Source of the DNA: Patescibacteria group bacterium
GTDB taxonomy: Bacteria > Patescibacteriota > Minisyncoccia > UBA6257
Direction: 5' to 3'
Assembly (NCBI GenBank): GCA_022705545.1
Contig: JAKJEG010000003.1
Coordinates: forward strand, 1 to 12,294
Length of the DNA stretch: 12,294 nucleotides
Shown here: one piece after another, positions 5,831 to 12,220 of the stretch
Position numbering within the stretch: the first letter of the stretch is position 1
How the letters are laid out: every line of letters begins with the position of its first letter
Notes under the pieces: model-generated
The model's database searches: none
What the model was told of the DNA's origin: nothing
What the model saw: only the letters and a program-made list of their open reading frames with translations
Made by a program: the position numbers and the translations under genes

Positions 5831-6100
5831 ATGAATGATAAAATAAATGAAATTAGTGTTCAAGAATTAGCTCAGAGATTAAAAGAGGAGGGCCTAGAAT
5901 GCGGAATTGAACTTAAAGAAAAAAGTTTGATAATAAGATCTAAAGAAAATTGTTTTCAGCTGACAATCGAGGGCGAAGAAATTTTGATTAAAAACCTCCA
6001 GTCTTCTACGATTTTAGAGGCAATTGAATTAGCTCAAAATCTTAAGGAAATTACCAGAAAATTTCTTAGCGCTAATAAAATAACCATCGAAATTTTTTAA
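5831..6100 (+). CDS. Small soluble hypothetical protein, 89 residues
   Basis: I do not recognise this family. It has no signal peptide, membrane segment or cysteine cluster (Cys24 and Cys37 only). It is charged, with Glu and Lys abundant, and reads as an N-terminal helix (VQELAQRLKEEG, 10-21), short strands (25-48) and a helix (62-79) before a hydrophobic end ITIEIF, consistent with a small alpha/beta fold. Expression signals are unusually good for this window: a near-consensus extended promoter, a perfect AAGGAGG (5815-5821) 9 nt before the ATG, and a GAAA-loop terminator 5 bp past the stop. That makes it a monocistronic, probably abundant protein. The function is unknown. Confidence 0.8.
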   Translation: MNDKINEISVQELAQRLKEEGLECGIELKEKSLIIRSKENCFQLTIEGEEILIKNLQSSTILEAIELAQNLKEITRKFLSANKITIEIF

Positions 6101-6105
6101 TGCTC

Positions 6106-6126
6106 AAGGGCCGAAAGGCCCTTTTT
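6106..6126 (+). terminator. Rho-independent terminator of the 89-residue gene
   Basis: AAGGGCC (6106-6112), a stable GAAA tetraloop, GGCCCTT (6117-6123) and a T run. Confidence 0.93.
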
Positions 6127-6168
6127 GTTTATTGATTTATTCTTTTGATTCTCTAATAATCTGAAATT

Positions 6169-6177
6169 TGGTAAAAT
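6169..6177 (+). promoter_or_regulatory. Extended -10 promoter for the methyltransferase gene
   Basis: TGG-TAAAAT is an extended -10. The nearest -35-like TTGATT (6145-6150) is 21 bp away, too far for normal spacing, so this would be an extended -10-only promoter. The start codon lies about 35 bp beyond initiation. Confidence 0.5.
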
Positions 6178-6218
6178 TAACAAGACACTATTAATGATAA
6201 ATTAAACGATCAATTAGA

Positions 6219-6779
6219 ATGTTTCAATTCATTTTAACTCTTTTAATAATCATTATCTTTTGTTATTTAATTCTGAAAATTTTTCTTGATATTTTTTTAG
6301 AAAAAACTCCTTTTATTCCAACTAAAACAGAAACTATTTCTAAATTGTTAGAAACTTTAGAAATTCAAGATAATGATGTTGTTTATGATTTGGGCTCTGG
6401 TGATGGAAGATTTTTATTTCAGGCCTACCAGAAAAACCCTCATGCTTCTTATATTGGTATTGAGAAAAAACTAATTCCTTTTTTTCTTGCAAGATTAAAA
6501 ATTATTTTGGAAAAAAATAAAGATAAAAATATTGACCAAAAAATTCAATTTTATAGAAAAGATCTTTTATCTATTAATCTTTCTTCGGCTTCTATTATTT
6601 ATTGCTATTTAAGCCCTTTTTTACTCCAAAAATTAGAAAATAAATTCTTAAAAGAATTAAAAACTGGCACTAAAATTATTTCCTGTGATTTTCCTCTTAA
6701 GATAAAACCGCCCTTAACAATTATAAAATTAGATTCAAAATCTTCTTTAAGTCGAACAGTTTTTATCTATCAAATTTAA
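6219..6779 (+). CDS. Membrane-anchored class I SAM methyltransferase, FAM173/ATPSCKMT-like
   Basis: This 186-residue protein begins with one very hydrophobic helix (about 3-27), then a linker TPFIPTKTE and a compact Rossmann methyltransferase domain (37-186). Motif I is VVYDLGSGDGRF (54-65), the acidic ribose-binding residue follows in YIGIE (78-82), Asp115 lies in the KDLL position, and IIYCYLSP (126-133) takes the motif IV place. Anchor plus GSGDGR, the KDL step, LE..FLKELK..TKIISCDFP (139-159) and the short length match the pattern I recall for FAM173 proteins, of which human ATPSCKMT trimethylates a lysine of ATP synthase subunit c. A protein-lysine methyltransferase acting near the membrane is therefore a reasonable guess; another small-molecule or RNA substrate cannot be excluded. 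There is no SD. The gene stands alone between a terminator and tRNA-Pro. Confidence 0.8.
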   Translation: MFQFILTLLIIIIFCYLILKIFLDIFLEKTPFIPTKTETISKLLETLEIQDNDVVYDLGSGDGRFLFQAYQKNPHASYIGIEKKLIPFFLARLKIILEKNKDKNIDQKIQFYRKDLLSINLSSASIIYCYLSPFLLQKLENKFLKELKTGTKIISCDFPLKIKPPLTIIKLDSKSSLSRTVFIYQI

Positions 6780-6840
6780 ATACTTTTAAAAATTTAAAAA
6801 ATTTAGTAGAATAATAATAAATTAACTATTTGATTTTTTC

Positions 6841-6912
6841 CGGGACGTGGTGTAGCGGCAACATGCATGCTTTGGGAGCATGAGATCACCGGTTCAAATC
6901 CGGTCGTCCCGA
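6841..6912 (+). tRNA. tRNA-Pro (anticodon TGG)
   Basis: Acceptor CGGGACG/CGTCCCG, discriminator A, D stem GTGT/ACAT with one G-T pair, anticodon stem CATGC/GCATG with loop TTTGGGA giving TGG, T arm ACCGG-TTCAAAT-CCGGT. No CCA is encoded. A TAGAAT hexamer (6807-6812) upstream may be its -10, with no convincing -35. Confidence 0.97.
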
Positions 6913-6980
6913 CTTTCAATGACTCATCAACAACTACTAATTACTAATTAAAAATAACACTTTGTTTCTTTACATAAACT

Positions 6981-7052
6981 GGGCTCGTAGTTTAAATGGC
7001 AAAATACTACATTCGCATTGTAGAGATATGGGTTCGATTCCCATCGAGTCCA
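6981..7052 (+). tRNA. tRNA-Ala (anticodon CGC)
   Basis: Acceptor GGGCTCG/CGAGTCC contains the G3-T70 wobble pair that defines alanine tRNAs; discriminator A. Anticodon stem CTACA/TGTAG with loop TTCGCAT gives CGC, and the T arm is ATGGG-TTCGATT-CCCAT. No CCA is encoded. It is followed at once by a long bidirectional terminator. Confidence 0.96.
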
Positions 7053-7057
7053 CTTTT

Positions 7058-7098
7058 AAAGAATAAAGGGCGTTTTTCAACGCCCTTTATTCTTTTTA
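7058..7098. terminator. Long bidirectional terminator
   Basis: A perfect 17-bp stem (7058-7074 with 7079-7095) around the loop TTTC. The GC core GGGCGTT/AACGCCC is flanked by A-rich and T-rich arms, so each strand has a U tail. It closes both the tRNA-Ala transcript and the convergent Cys-rich gene. Confidence 0.93.
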
Positions 7099-7109
7099 AT
7101 TAAAATTAA

Positions 7110-7322
7110 TTAGCAGCCACAACCGCAATGACCCTGACAATTGGCACAATGACAGCCGCTATTTGAATTATTTTTTGAGCGGTATTCATCGCATTCGCTT
7201 TGGCAATCAGGGCAGAAAGCAATCATTTTCCAGCAATCACCGTAGATTTTATCTTTCCACTCTTTTTTCTCGCCTTGGGCTTCGAATATTTTTTGGCACT
7301 TTTGACAAAAATATTTTTCCAT
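7110..7322 (-). CDS. Cysteine-rich zinc-ribbon protein with metallothionein-like tail
   Basis: A 70-residue protein with 12 cysteines. The N-terminal half looks like a zinc ribbon: CQKC (6-9) and CPDC (37-40) are the two knuckles, with Cys30 and Cys44 extra. After a polar linker KNNSNS (50-55), the last 14 residues contain six Cys and two His (CHCANCQGHCGCGC), spaced C-x-C, C-x2-C and C-x-C as in metallothioneins. It has no signal peptide or membrane helix. I know short CPR zinc-ribbon proteins of similar appearance but no named function. It is divergent from the thioredoxin/CcdA gene, with back-to-back promoters in 129 bp, so shared redox or metal control is possible but not shown. Confidence 0.8.
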   Translation of the reverse strand: MEKYFCQKCQKIFEAQGEKKEWKDKIYGDCWKMIAFCPDCQSECDEYRSKNNSNSGCHCANCQGHCGCGC

Positions 7323-7360
7323 AAATTTTTTCTTTTTTTGTTTTCAACACAGACATTTTA

Positions 7361-7389
7361 AGAATACTCTTTTTGAAAATTTTTTACAA
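7361..7389 (-). promoter_or_regulatory. Probable promoter for the Cys-rich protein gene
   Basis: On the minus strand: TTGTAA (7384-7389), a 17-bp spacer, then TATTCT (7361-7366). It lies next to, and does not overlap, the divergent promoter at 7392-7420. Confidence 0.55.
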
Positions 7390-7391
7390 GA

Positions 7392-7420
7392 TTGACTAAA
7401 AAAGCCTGAATTGATATGAT
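7392..7420 (+). promoter_or_regulatory. Promoter for the thioredoxin/CcdA-LUD-SDR cluster
   Basis: TTGACT (7392-7397), a 17-bp spacer, then TATGAT (7415-7420). Initiation near 7427 leaves a leader of about 25 nt without an SD. Confidence 0.75.
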
Positions 7421-7451
7421 AAATTAAATTTATTTTAGTTAATTAGCTAGT

Positions 7452-8999
7452 ATGGAAAAAAGACGACTTTTCTTTTCTTTTTGTTTACTATCTTGTGTTT
7501 TTGCCTTAAGTTTTATTCTTTTTCCTGCCACTAAAGCAACGGCGATAGAAGACAAAGTGGTGATTTATTTTTTTTGGGGAGAAGGTTGCCCTCATTGTGC
7601 TCAAGCTAAGCCGTTTTTGGAAAAATTACAACAAGAATATCCTCTCGAGGTCAAATCCTTTGAAATTTATTCTAATAAAGAAAATCAACAGCTGTTTCAA
7701 AAAATAGCTCAAGCTTATGGCACTTCTCCTTTAGGGGTACCGATGTTTTTTATTGACGATCAATATATTGTTGGTTTTGATAATGAATCAAATATTGGCC
7801 AGCAAATCGAAGGTTTAGTTCAAAATTGTCTTGAAATTAAATGTCCTTCGCCCGAAGAAGTTTTATCTAAAGCAGCAACACCTTCTTCAACAACAACTTC
7901 AACTGCTAAAAGCAATTTATCTCAATCTATTTGCATTCATTATTTTGTTAATGATAACTGTCAACAATGTGAAAATTTAAAAGATTTTTTGGCATCAACC
8001 GCTAAAAAATATCAAATTGATTTTCAAGTTTATAATGTTTCTGAAAACCAAGACTATCAAGAATTATATCAACAACTTCAAGAATTTTATGGTCTTTCTT
8101 CTGGAGGTTTTCCAATTGTTTTTTTAGGTGATACTTATTTAATTGGCGATGAATCCATTAGAAATAATATTGATAAAGTAATTAGTCGTTGTCAAAAAGA
8201 AGGTTGTCCCTGTCCGGTTGATATCTTTGAGCAAACTTTAAAACAAATTCCTCAAACATCTACTTTTAATCCGGAAAAAAAAGACAATATTAAAATTTCT
8301 CTTTTGAATAAAGAGATCATTATTTCTTCTCAATCTTCTTTACTGTTATTAGGCATAATTTTGGGTTTAATTGACGGTATTAATCCCTGTATGCTCTCTG
8401 TTCTTTTATTTTTATTAAGTTATCTTTTAGCCATTGGTTCAAAAAAGCACGCGGTGAAAGTTGGGTTAGTTTTTGCTCTGGGTGCTTTTATTACTTACCT
8501 TTTATTTATGGTTGGGATACTAAATCTAATCAATCTCATTGGTTTTATTCAAAAAATTAAAATAATTGTAGCAATAATTTCTTTGGTGGTTGGTTTAATT
8601 ATGCTCAAAGATTTCTTTTTTTACGGAAAAGGGTTATCACTGGAAATTCCCAAAAGCGTTAAGCCGACTCTTGAAAAGTTAGTTAAAAGAGGAACTTTGC
8701 CTTCCGCCCTTATTTTGGCTTTCCTTTCTTCCTTAGTTGAATTGCCTTGCACGGCTGGTATTCCGTTGGTTTATATTACTTTATTAGCCCAACAAAATGT
8801 TTCCTCTCTCCCTTATTTAATTCTTTATAATGCTTTCTTTATTGTTCCCTTATTAGTTATTGTTTTGATTACTGCTTTTGCTTGGGCAAAAATAGAAAAG
8901 ATTGAAAGTTGGCGATTAAATGCCAGAAGATATATGAGATTAGTTGCTGGTTTAATTTTAATTTTTTTGGCCGTGGCTTTATTTAAAGGGTGGATGTGA
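7452..8999 (+). CDS. Secreted double-thioredoxin fused to a CcdA/DsbD-type membrane electron transporter
   Basis: A 515-residue fusion. A signal or anchor helix (about 6-30) is followed by thioredoxin-like domain 1 with CPHC (46-49) and a cis-Pro in GVPMFF (Pro97), a Ser/Thr-rich linker (143-157), and thioredoxin-like domain 2 with CQQC (170-173) and Pro221 in GFPIVF. The C-terminal half (about 295-515) is a polytopic CcdA/DsbD-like domain with Cys313 in GINPC and Cys433 in LPCTAG, the paired cysteines that carry reducing power across the membrane in this family. Each thioredoxin domain is followed by extra cysteines (125/131; 247/252/254). By family analogy it takes electrons from a cytosolic donor and reduces extracytoplasmic disulfides. 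The cytosolic partner is normally thioredoxin; none is encoded here, but two Fe-S proteins follow 19 bp downstream. The gene stops with TGA. Confidence 0.88.
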   Translation: MEKRRLFFSFCLLSCVFALSFILFPATKATAIEDKVVIYFFWGEGCPHCAQAKPFLEKLQQEYPLEVKSFEIYSNKENQQLFQKIAQAYGTSPLGVPMFFIDDQYIVGFDNESNIGQQIEGLVQNCLEIKCPSPEEVLSKAATPSSTTTSTAKSNLSQSICIHYFVNDNCQQCENLKDFLASTAKKYQIDFQVYNVSENQDYQELYQQLQEFYGLSSGGFPIVFLGDTYLIGDESIRNNIDKVISRCQKEGCPCPVDIFEQTLKQIPQTSTFNPEKKDNIKISLLNKEIIISSQSSLLLLGIILGLIDGINPCMLSVLLFLLSYLLAIGSKKHAVKVGLVFALGAFITYLLFMVGILNLINLIGFIQKIKIIVAIISLVVGLIMLKDFFFYGKGLSLEIPKSVKPTLEKLVKRGTLPSALILAFLSSLVELPCTAGIPLVYITLLAQQNVSSLPYLILYNAFFIVPLLVIVLITAFAWAKIEKIESWRLNARRYMRLVAGLILIFLAVALFKGWM

Positions 9000-9018
9000 T
9001 AAAATAATTTAATTTGTT

Positions 9019-9759
9019 ATGGGAATTTTTGATAAAATTTTAGGAGGAAATACTCTTTACTATCCGGGGTGTCTAACGAAATTTGTAGCCAAGGATTTAA
9101 AAGAAAATTATGAAAAAATTTTAAGGTCATTGGGGATTGACTTTATTGAATTATCTGAAATTGAAGTTTGTTGCGGCTCACCGGTTTTAAAGGCTGGCTA
9201 TGCTGATGATTTTAAAAATTTAGCCGAAAAAAATTTAAAAATTTTTAAAGAACATTCGGTGAAAAAAATTATTACTAATTGCCCGGCTTGTTTTTTAGTT
9301 TTTAAAAAAACTTATCAGGAATTTTTAAAAGAGAAATGGGATATTCAAGTTGAGCATATCAGCCAGACAATTCACTCAGAAATAAAAAACCAAAAACCAA
9401 AAATAATAATTCAAAATCACGAAATTAAAAAAATCACTTATCATGACCCTTGCCATCTAGGAAGACAAATGGGGGTTTATGAAGAACCAAGAGAAGTTAT
9501 TCAATCACTTGGTTATGAAATCGTAGAAATGGAATTAAATCGGCTTGATTCTTTTTGCTGTGGCGCTGGCGGAGGAATTCAAACCAATGAACCAAAATTG
9601 GCTGATAAAATTGCCAAAGATAGAATTTCTCAAGCTAAAAAAACAGAAACGAAAATGTTAATAACCACCTGCCCTTTATGTTATCTTCATTTACAGAAAA
9701 ATGCTCAAGATGAATTATTGGTTCAGGAATTGAGTCAACTTTTTAAAAACAATGATTAA
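9019..9759 (+). CDS. LutA/GlpC/HdrB-like Fe-S protein with two CCG domains
   Basis: This 246-residue cytosolic protein consists of two cysteine-rich CCG domains. Repeat 1 has Cys18, CCG at 51-53 and CPAC at 88-91; repeat 2 has Cys145, CCG at 180-182 and CPLC at 218-221. CCG domains bind Fe-S clusters; in HdrB they hold a non-cubane 4Fe-4S pair that works on disulfides, while in LutA/YkgE they form part of the L-lactate oxidation complex. The size and the partner gene, which overlaps by 8 bp, fit a LutA-type protein. No SD precedes the chosen ATG; an AGGAGG inside the gene (9043-9048) has no start codon suitably placed and merely encodes part of LGGN. The window shows no LutC, lactate permease or LutR regulator, so lactate oxidation is not established; thiol-disulfide chemistry linked to the upstream transporter is the alternative. 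Confidence 0.88.
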   Translation: MGIFDKILGGNTLYYPGCLTKFVAKDLKENYEKILRSLGIDFIELSEIEVCCGSPVLKAGYADDFKNLAEKNLKIFKEHSVKKIITNCPACFLVFKKTYQEFLKEKWDIQVEHISQTIHSEIKNQKPKIIIQNHEIKKITYHDPCHLGRQMGVYEEPREVIQSLGYEIVEMELNRLDSFCCGAGGGIQTNEPKLADKIAKDRISQAKKTETKMLITTCPLCYLHLQKNAQDELLVQELSQLFKNND

Positions 9760-11017
9760 CGAAAGACAATTTCTTGATAATCAAACCAAAACTGCTCTTT
9801 GGCAGATAGTTTTAGATTATCGTCAAAAAAGGGAGAAATCTCTTTTAAAAAACGACTTAGAAAGAGAGAGGTTTCGAGAAGAACTATTCCAAATTAAAGA
9901 ATCAAGTCTTAGCCAAATTAATCAATTATCAGAAAAGGCGATTCACAACCTGCAATCTAACGGAATTACTGTTTTCAAATCTAAGGATGACGAAGAAGCA
10001 AGGCAGATAATTGAAAAAATCTTAAAAGACAAAAAGAAAATTATTAAAGCCAAAACTAATGCTTATTTAGAAATTGAAAATCAAGATTTTTTGAAAGACA
10101 AAGAAATTATAGAAACTGACTTAGGGGATTTTTTGGTTCAGCTTCTTGAAGAAAAAGAAATTCATCCAGTTCTGCCAGCGCTTCATTTAACTCCAGAAAA
10201 GATATCTCAAAAGATTAAAGAAAAATTTAACATTGATCTCAAATCTCAACCAGAAAAAATTGCTGCTTTCGCGAGGAATTATTTAAGAAAGAAAATTTTA
10301 ACTGCTGAAGCTGGAATTTCTGGAGCCAATGCTATTACTAGTGACGGGAAAATCTTAATTTTAGAAAATGAAGGAAATATTTCTTTGGTTTCTCGCTGGC
10401 CAGAAACTCATATTATTGTTGCCGGCTTTGAAAAGATAGTGCCTCATTTAGAAGAGGCCTTAAAAGTTATTCAGGCTTCAGCAATTTGGGGGACGGGCCA
10501 AGATTTTCCGGTTTATGTTTCAATTATTTCCGGCCCTTCAAAAACGTCTGACATTCAAAACCAAACTATTATCGGCGCTCAAGGAGCAAAAGAGGTTTTT
10601 TTGGTTTTAATTGATAATGGTCGCTCTCGGTTAATTGAGGAAGGATTTGCCGAATTGTTATTTTGCATCAATTGTGGCGCTTGTCTTGATTTTTGTCCGG
10701 TTTATCATCAAATTGGTTCTAACTATGGCGATAAATACCTTGGTTCAAAAGGAGTGATTTTTTCAGCTTTTGCTCAAGATTTTAGGCAAGCAGTTGAAGC
10801 CAATTGTTTTGCTTGCACTTTATGCTCCAGTTGCTATGAAAATTGCCCAATGAAAATTAATTTACCAGAATTAATGAAAAAGCTTCGGTCTTATTTAACA
10901 AAAGAAAATTTGCAGACAGAAGAAAATCAAAAAATGATTGAAAAAATTAGACAATTTGGCAATCCTTTTGGTAAAATAGAAGAAGGGCAAACCCCTAAAG
11001 AATTATATTGTTGTTAA
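9752..11017 (+). CDS. LutB-like LUD-domain protein with two 4Fe-4S ferredoxin motifs
   Basis: A 421-residue cytosolic protein. A helical N-terminus (1-70) leads into a LUD domain (about 70-290), with IKAKTNAYLEIE (98-109), ETDLGDFLVQL (121-131) and the core LTAEAGISGANAI..ILENEGNISLV (183-213). Two 4Fe-4S motifs follow: Cys305-x2-308-x2-311-x3-315-Pro, and Cys355-x2-358-x2-361-x3-365-Pro with an additional Cys352. This is the LutB/YkgF architecture, which accepts electrons in L-lactate oxidation. It is shorter than LutB proteins of about 475 residues because the usual C-terminal domain is cut to about 55 residues, and it ends in a Cys-Cys pair (420-421). The start overlaps the CCG gene by 8 bp, so the two are translationally coupled and likely form a complex. 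Function in lactate metabolism is unproven. Confidence 0.88.
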   Translation: MINERQFLDNQTKTALWQIVLDYRQKREKSLLKNDLERERFREELFQIKESSLSQINQLSEKAIHNLQSNGITVFKSKDDEEARQIIEKILKDKKKIIKAKTNAYLEIENQDFLKDKEIIETDLGDFLVQLLEEKEIHPVLPALHLTPEKISQKIKEKFNIDLKSQPEKIAAFARNYLRKKILTAEAGISGANAITSDGKILILENEGNISLVSRWPETHIIVAGFEKIVPHLEEALKVIQASAIWGTGQDFPVYVSIISGPSKTSDIQNQTIIGAQGAKEVFLVLIDNGRSRLIEEGFAELLFCINCGACLDFCPVYHQIGSNYGDKYLGSKGVIFSAFAQDFRQAVEANCFACTLCSSCYENCPMKINLPELMKKLRSYLTKENLQTEENQKMIEKIRQFGNPFGKIEEGQTPKELYCC

Positions 11018-11042
11018 AGTAATAATCAATAATCACAAAACT

Positions 11043-11807
11043 ATGTTTAATTTATCTAACAAAGTAGCCATTGTTACTGGAGCGCGGCAGGGTATGGGCA
11101 AGGCTCATGCCTTTACTCTGGCTGAAGCTGGCGCTAAAGTAGTTATTAGCGACCTTTCTTTAGCTGATTGTCAAAAAGTAGCTGAAGAAATTGAAAAAAA
11201 ATATTCAGTGAAGACCTTAGCCATAAAATGCGATGTTAGCCAAAAAGAAGAAGTAGAAAATTTAGTAAAAGAGACAATTAATCAATTTAAAAAAATTGAT
11301 ATTTTAGTCAATAATGCCGGAATTTGTCAAAATAAACCATTTTTAGAATTAACCGAAGAAGATTGGGAAAAAACAATTAATATTAATTTAAAGGGAGAGT
11401 TTTTAATGGCTCAAGAAGTGGCAAAGGAAATGATTAAACAAAAATCTGGATCAATTATTAATATTGCCTCTATTGCGATGGGTCAAGAAGGAATTGGTTT
11501 TTTGAATTTAGTTCATTATTGCGCTTCAAAAGGAGGGGTTGTTGGAATGACTGAAGCAATGGCTTTAGAATTAGCGCCTTATAATATTCGGGTCAATGCT
11601 GTCGCTCCCGGAATAATTGAAACTCCAATGATTAATTTCTTAAAAACTGACTCGCAATCTTTAGAAAATTCTTTAGACAGAATTCCTCTTCGTCGTTTAG
11701 GTAAACCAGAAGAGGTTTCTAATTTAGTTTTATTTTTGGCTTCTGATGAATCATCTTATATTACTGGTTCAACTCTTGTGATTGATGGCGGCTATTTAGC
11801 AGGTTAA
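11043..11807 (+). CDS. Short-chain dehydrogenase/reductase, NAD-type
   Basis: A classical 254-residue SDR oxidoreductase of the FabG/glucose-dehydrogenase type. The cofactor loop TGARQGMG is at 12-19. Asp37 at the end of the second strand (VVISD) favours NAD(H) over NADP(H). CDV is at 63-65 and NNAG at 90-93. The catalytic tetrad is Asn115, Ser143, Tyr159 and Lys163 (HYCASKGG), and PGIIETPM (189-196) and the C-terminal DGGYLAG complete the fold, so it should be active. It is 25 bp behind the LUD gene on the same strand, before a strong terminator, and is therefore probably the last gene of the cluster. It could feed NADH-linked electrons, or reduce or oxidise the substrate handled by the LUD pair; the substrate cannot be read from sequence. 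No SD is present. Confidence 0.93.
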   Translation: MFNLSNKVAIVTGARQGMGKAHAFTLAEAGAKVVISDLSLADCQKVAEEIEKKYSVKTLAIKCDVSQKEEVENLVKETINQFKKIDILVNNAGICQNKPFLELTEEDWEKTININLKGEFLMAQEVAKEMIKQKSGSIINIASIAMGQEGIGFLNLVHYCASKGGVVGMTEAMALELAPYNIRVNAVAPGIIETPMINFLKTDSQSLENSLDRIPLRRLGKPEEVSNLVLFLASDESSYITGSTLVIDGGYLAG

Positions 11808-11828
11808 TCTAAAGAAAACAAATCGCTT

Positions 11829-11867
11829 AAATTGTCAAGAGTATTCCTCTTGACAATTTTTATTTTT
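11829..11867 (+). terminator. Terminator of the redox cluster
   Basis: A perfect 13-bp stem (AAATTGTCAAGAG with CTCTTGACAATTT) around TATTC, followed by a T-rich tail. The 3' arm contains a consensus TTGACA used by the next promoter. Confidence 0.9.
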
Positions 11868-11878
11868 TATTATATATT
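11850..11878 (+). promoter_or_regulatory. Promoter embedded in the terminator, driving the 84-residue gene
   Basis: A perfect TTGACA (11850-11855) lies in the terminator's 3' arm; after a 17-bp spacer comes TATATT (11873-11878). Initiation near 11885 leaves a leader of about 45 nt with a strong SD. Confidence 0.7.
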
Positions 11879-11928
11879 AAAATTAGTTCTTAAACAATTT
11901 TTAAGCAAAAGATAAGGAGGTAATTTTA

Positions 11929-12183
11929 ATGACTAATTTCATTAAAAGAGTTGTGATTTTTTTGTGCGTCCTTTACGCTATTGGGAGAATGTACTTTTTC
12001 ATTTGGACTAAAAGTTTTAAAATTTTAGGAGTCATCCAGGCAGCAAATTTGGAGCCACTAGATATTAGTATAATTAGCTGGAGTGTTTATATAATTCTAG
12101 CAGTAATTGCCGTAGCATTGATTGCTTTTATGATTTGGCTTTTTACACCATCAAAATCAAAAAAGCAACAACACGAAGAATAA
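11929..12183 (+). CDS. Small two-helix membrane protein, 84 residues
   Basis: I do not recognise this family. It has two predicted membrane helices, about 7-26 (VVIFLCVLYAIGRMYFFIW) and 49-72, joined by a loop containing LEPLD. The C-terminus is a short charged tail, KSKKQQHEE. Basic residues at both the N-terminus and the tail suggest both ends are cytoplasmic, with the loop outside. A perfect AAGGAGG (11914-11920) stands 8 nt before the ATG, one of only two strong SDs seen in this window. The gene is monocistronic, with a promoter in the preceding terminator and its own terminator after the stop. It is the last gene before the parS pair, but nothing in its sequence points to a partition role. 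Confidence 0.78.
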   Translation: MTNFIKRVVIFLCVLYAIGRMYFFIWTKSFKILGVIQAANLEPLDISIISWSVYIILAVIAVALIAFMIWLFTPSKSKKQQHEE

Positions 12184-12212
12184 AAAAGGAGGGTTTTTTA
12201 CCCTCCTTTTAC
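12184..12212 (+). terminator. Rho-independent terminator of the 84-residue gene
   Basis: AAAAGGAGGGT (12184-12194), loop TTTTT, ACCCTCCTTTT (12200-12210), directly after the stop codon. Confidence 0.92.
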
Positions 12213-12220
12213 TTTTAATT

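Noticed and set aside
8990..8999. UGA recoding to glycine (genetic code 25)
   Set aside because: TGA is the natural stop of the thioredoxin/CcdA gene, and no in-frame TGA interrupts any other gene.
9043..9048. AGGAGG as the ribosome-binding site of a later start of the CCG gene
   Set aside because: No ATG, GTG or TTG lies in frame at a suitable distance, and the first CCG-domain Cys (Cys18) would be near the new start.
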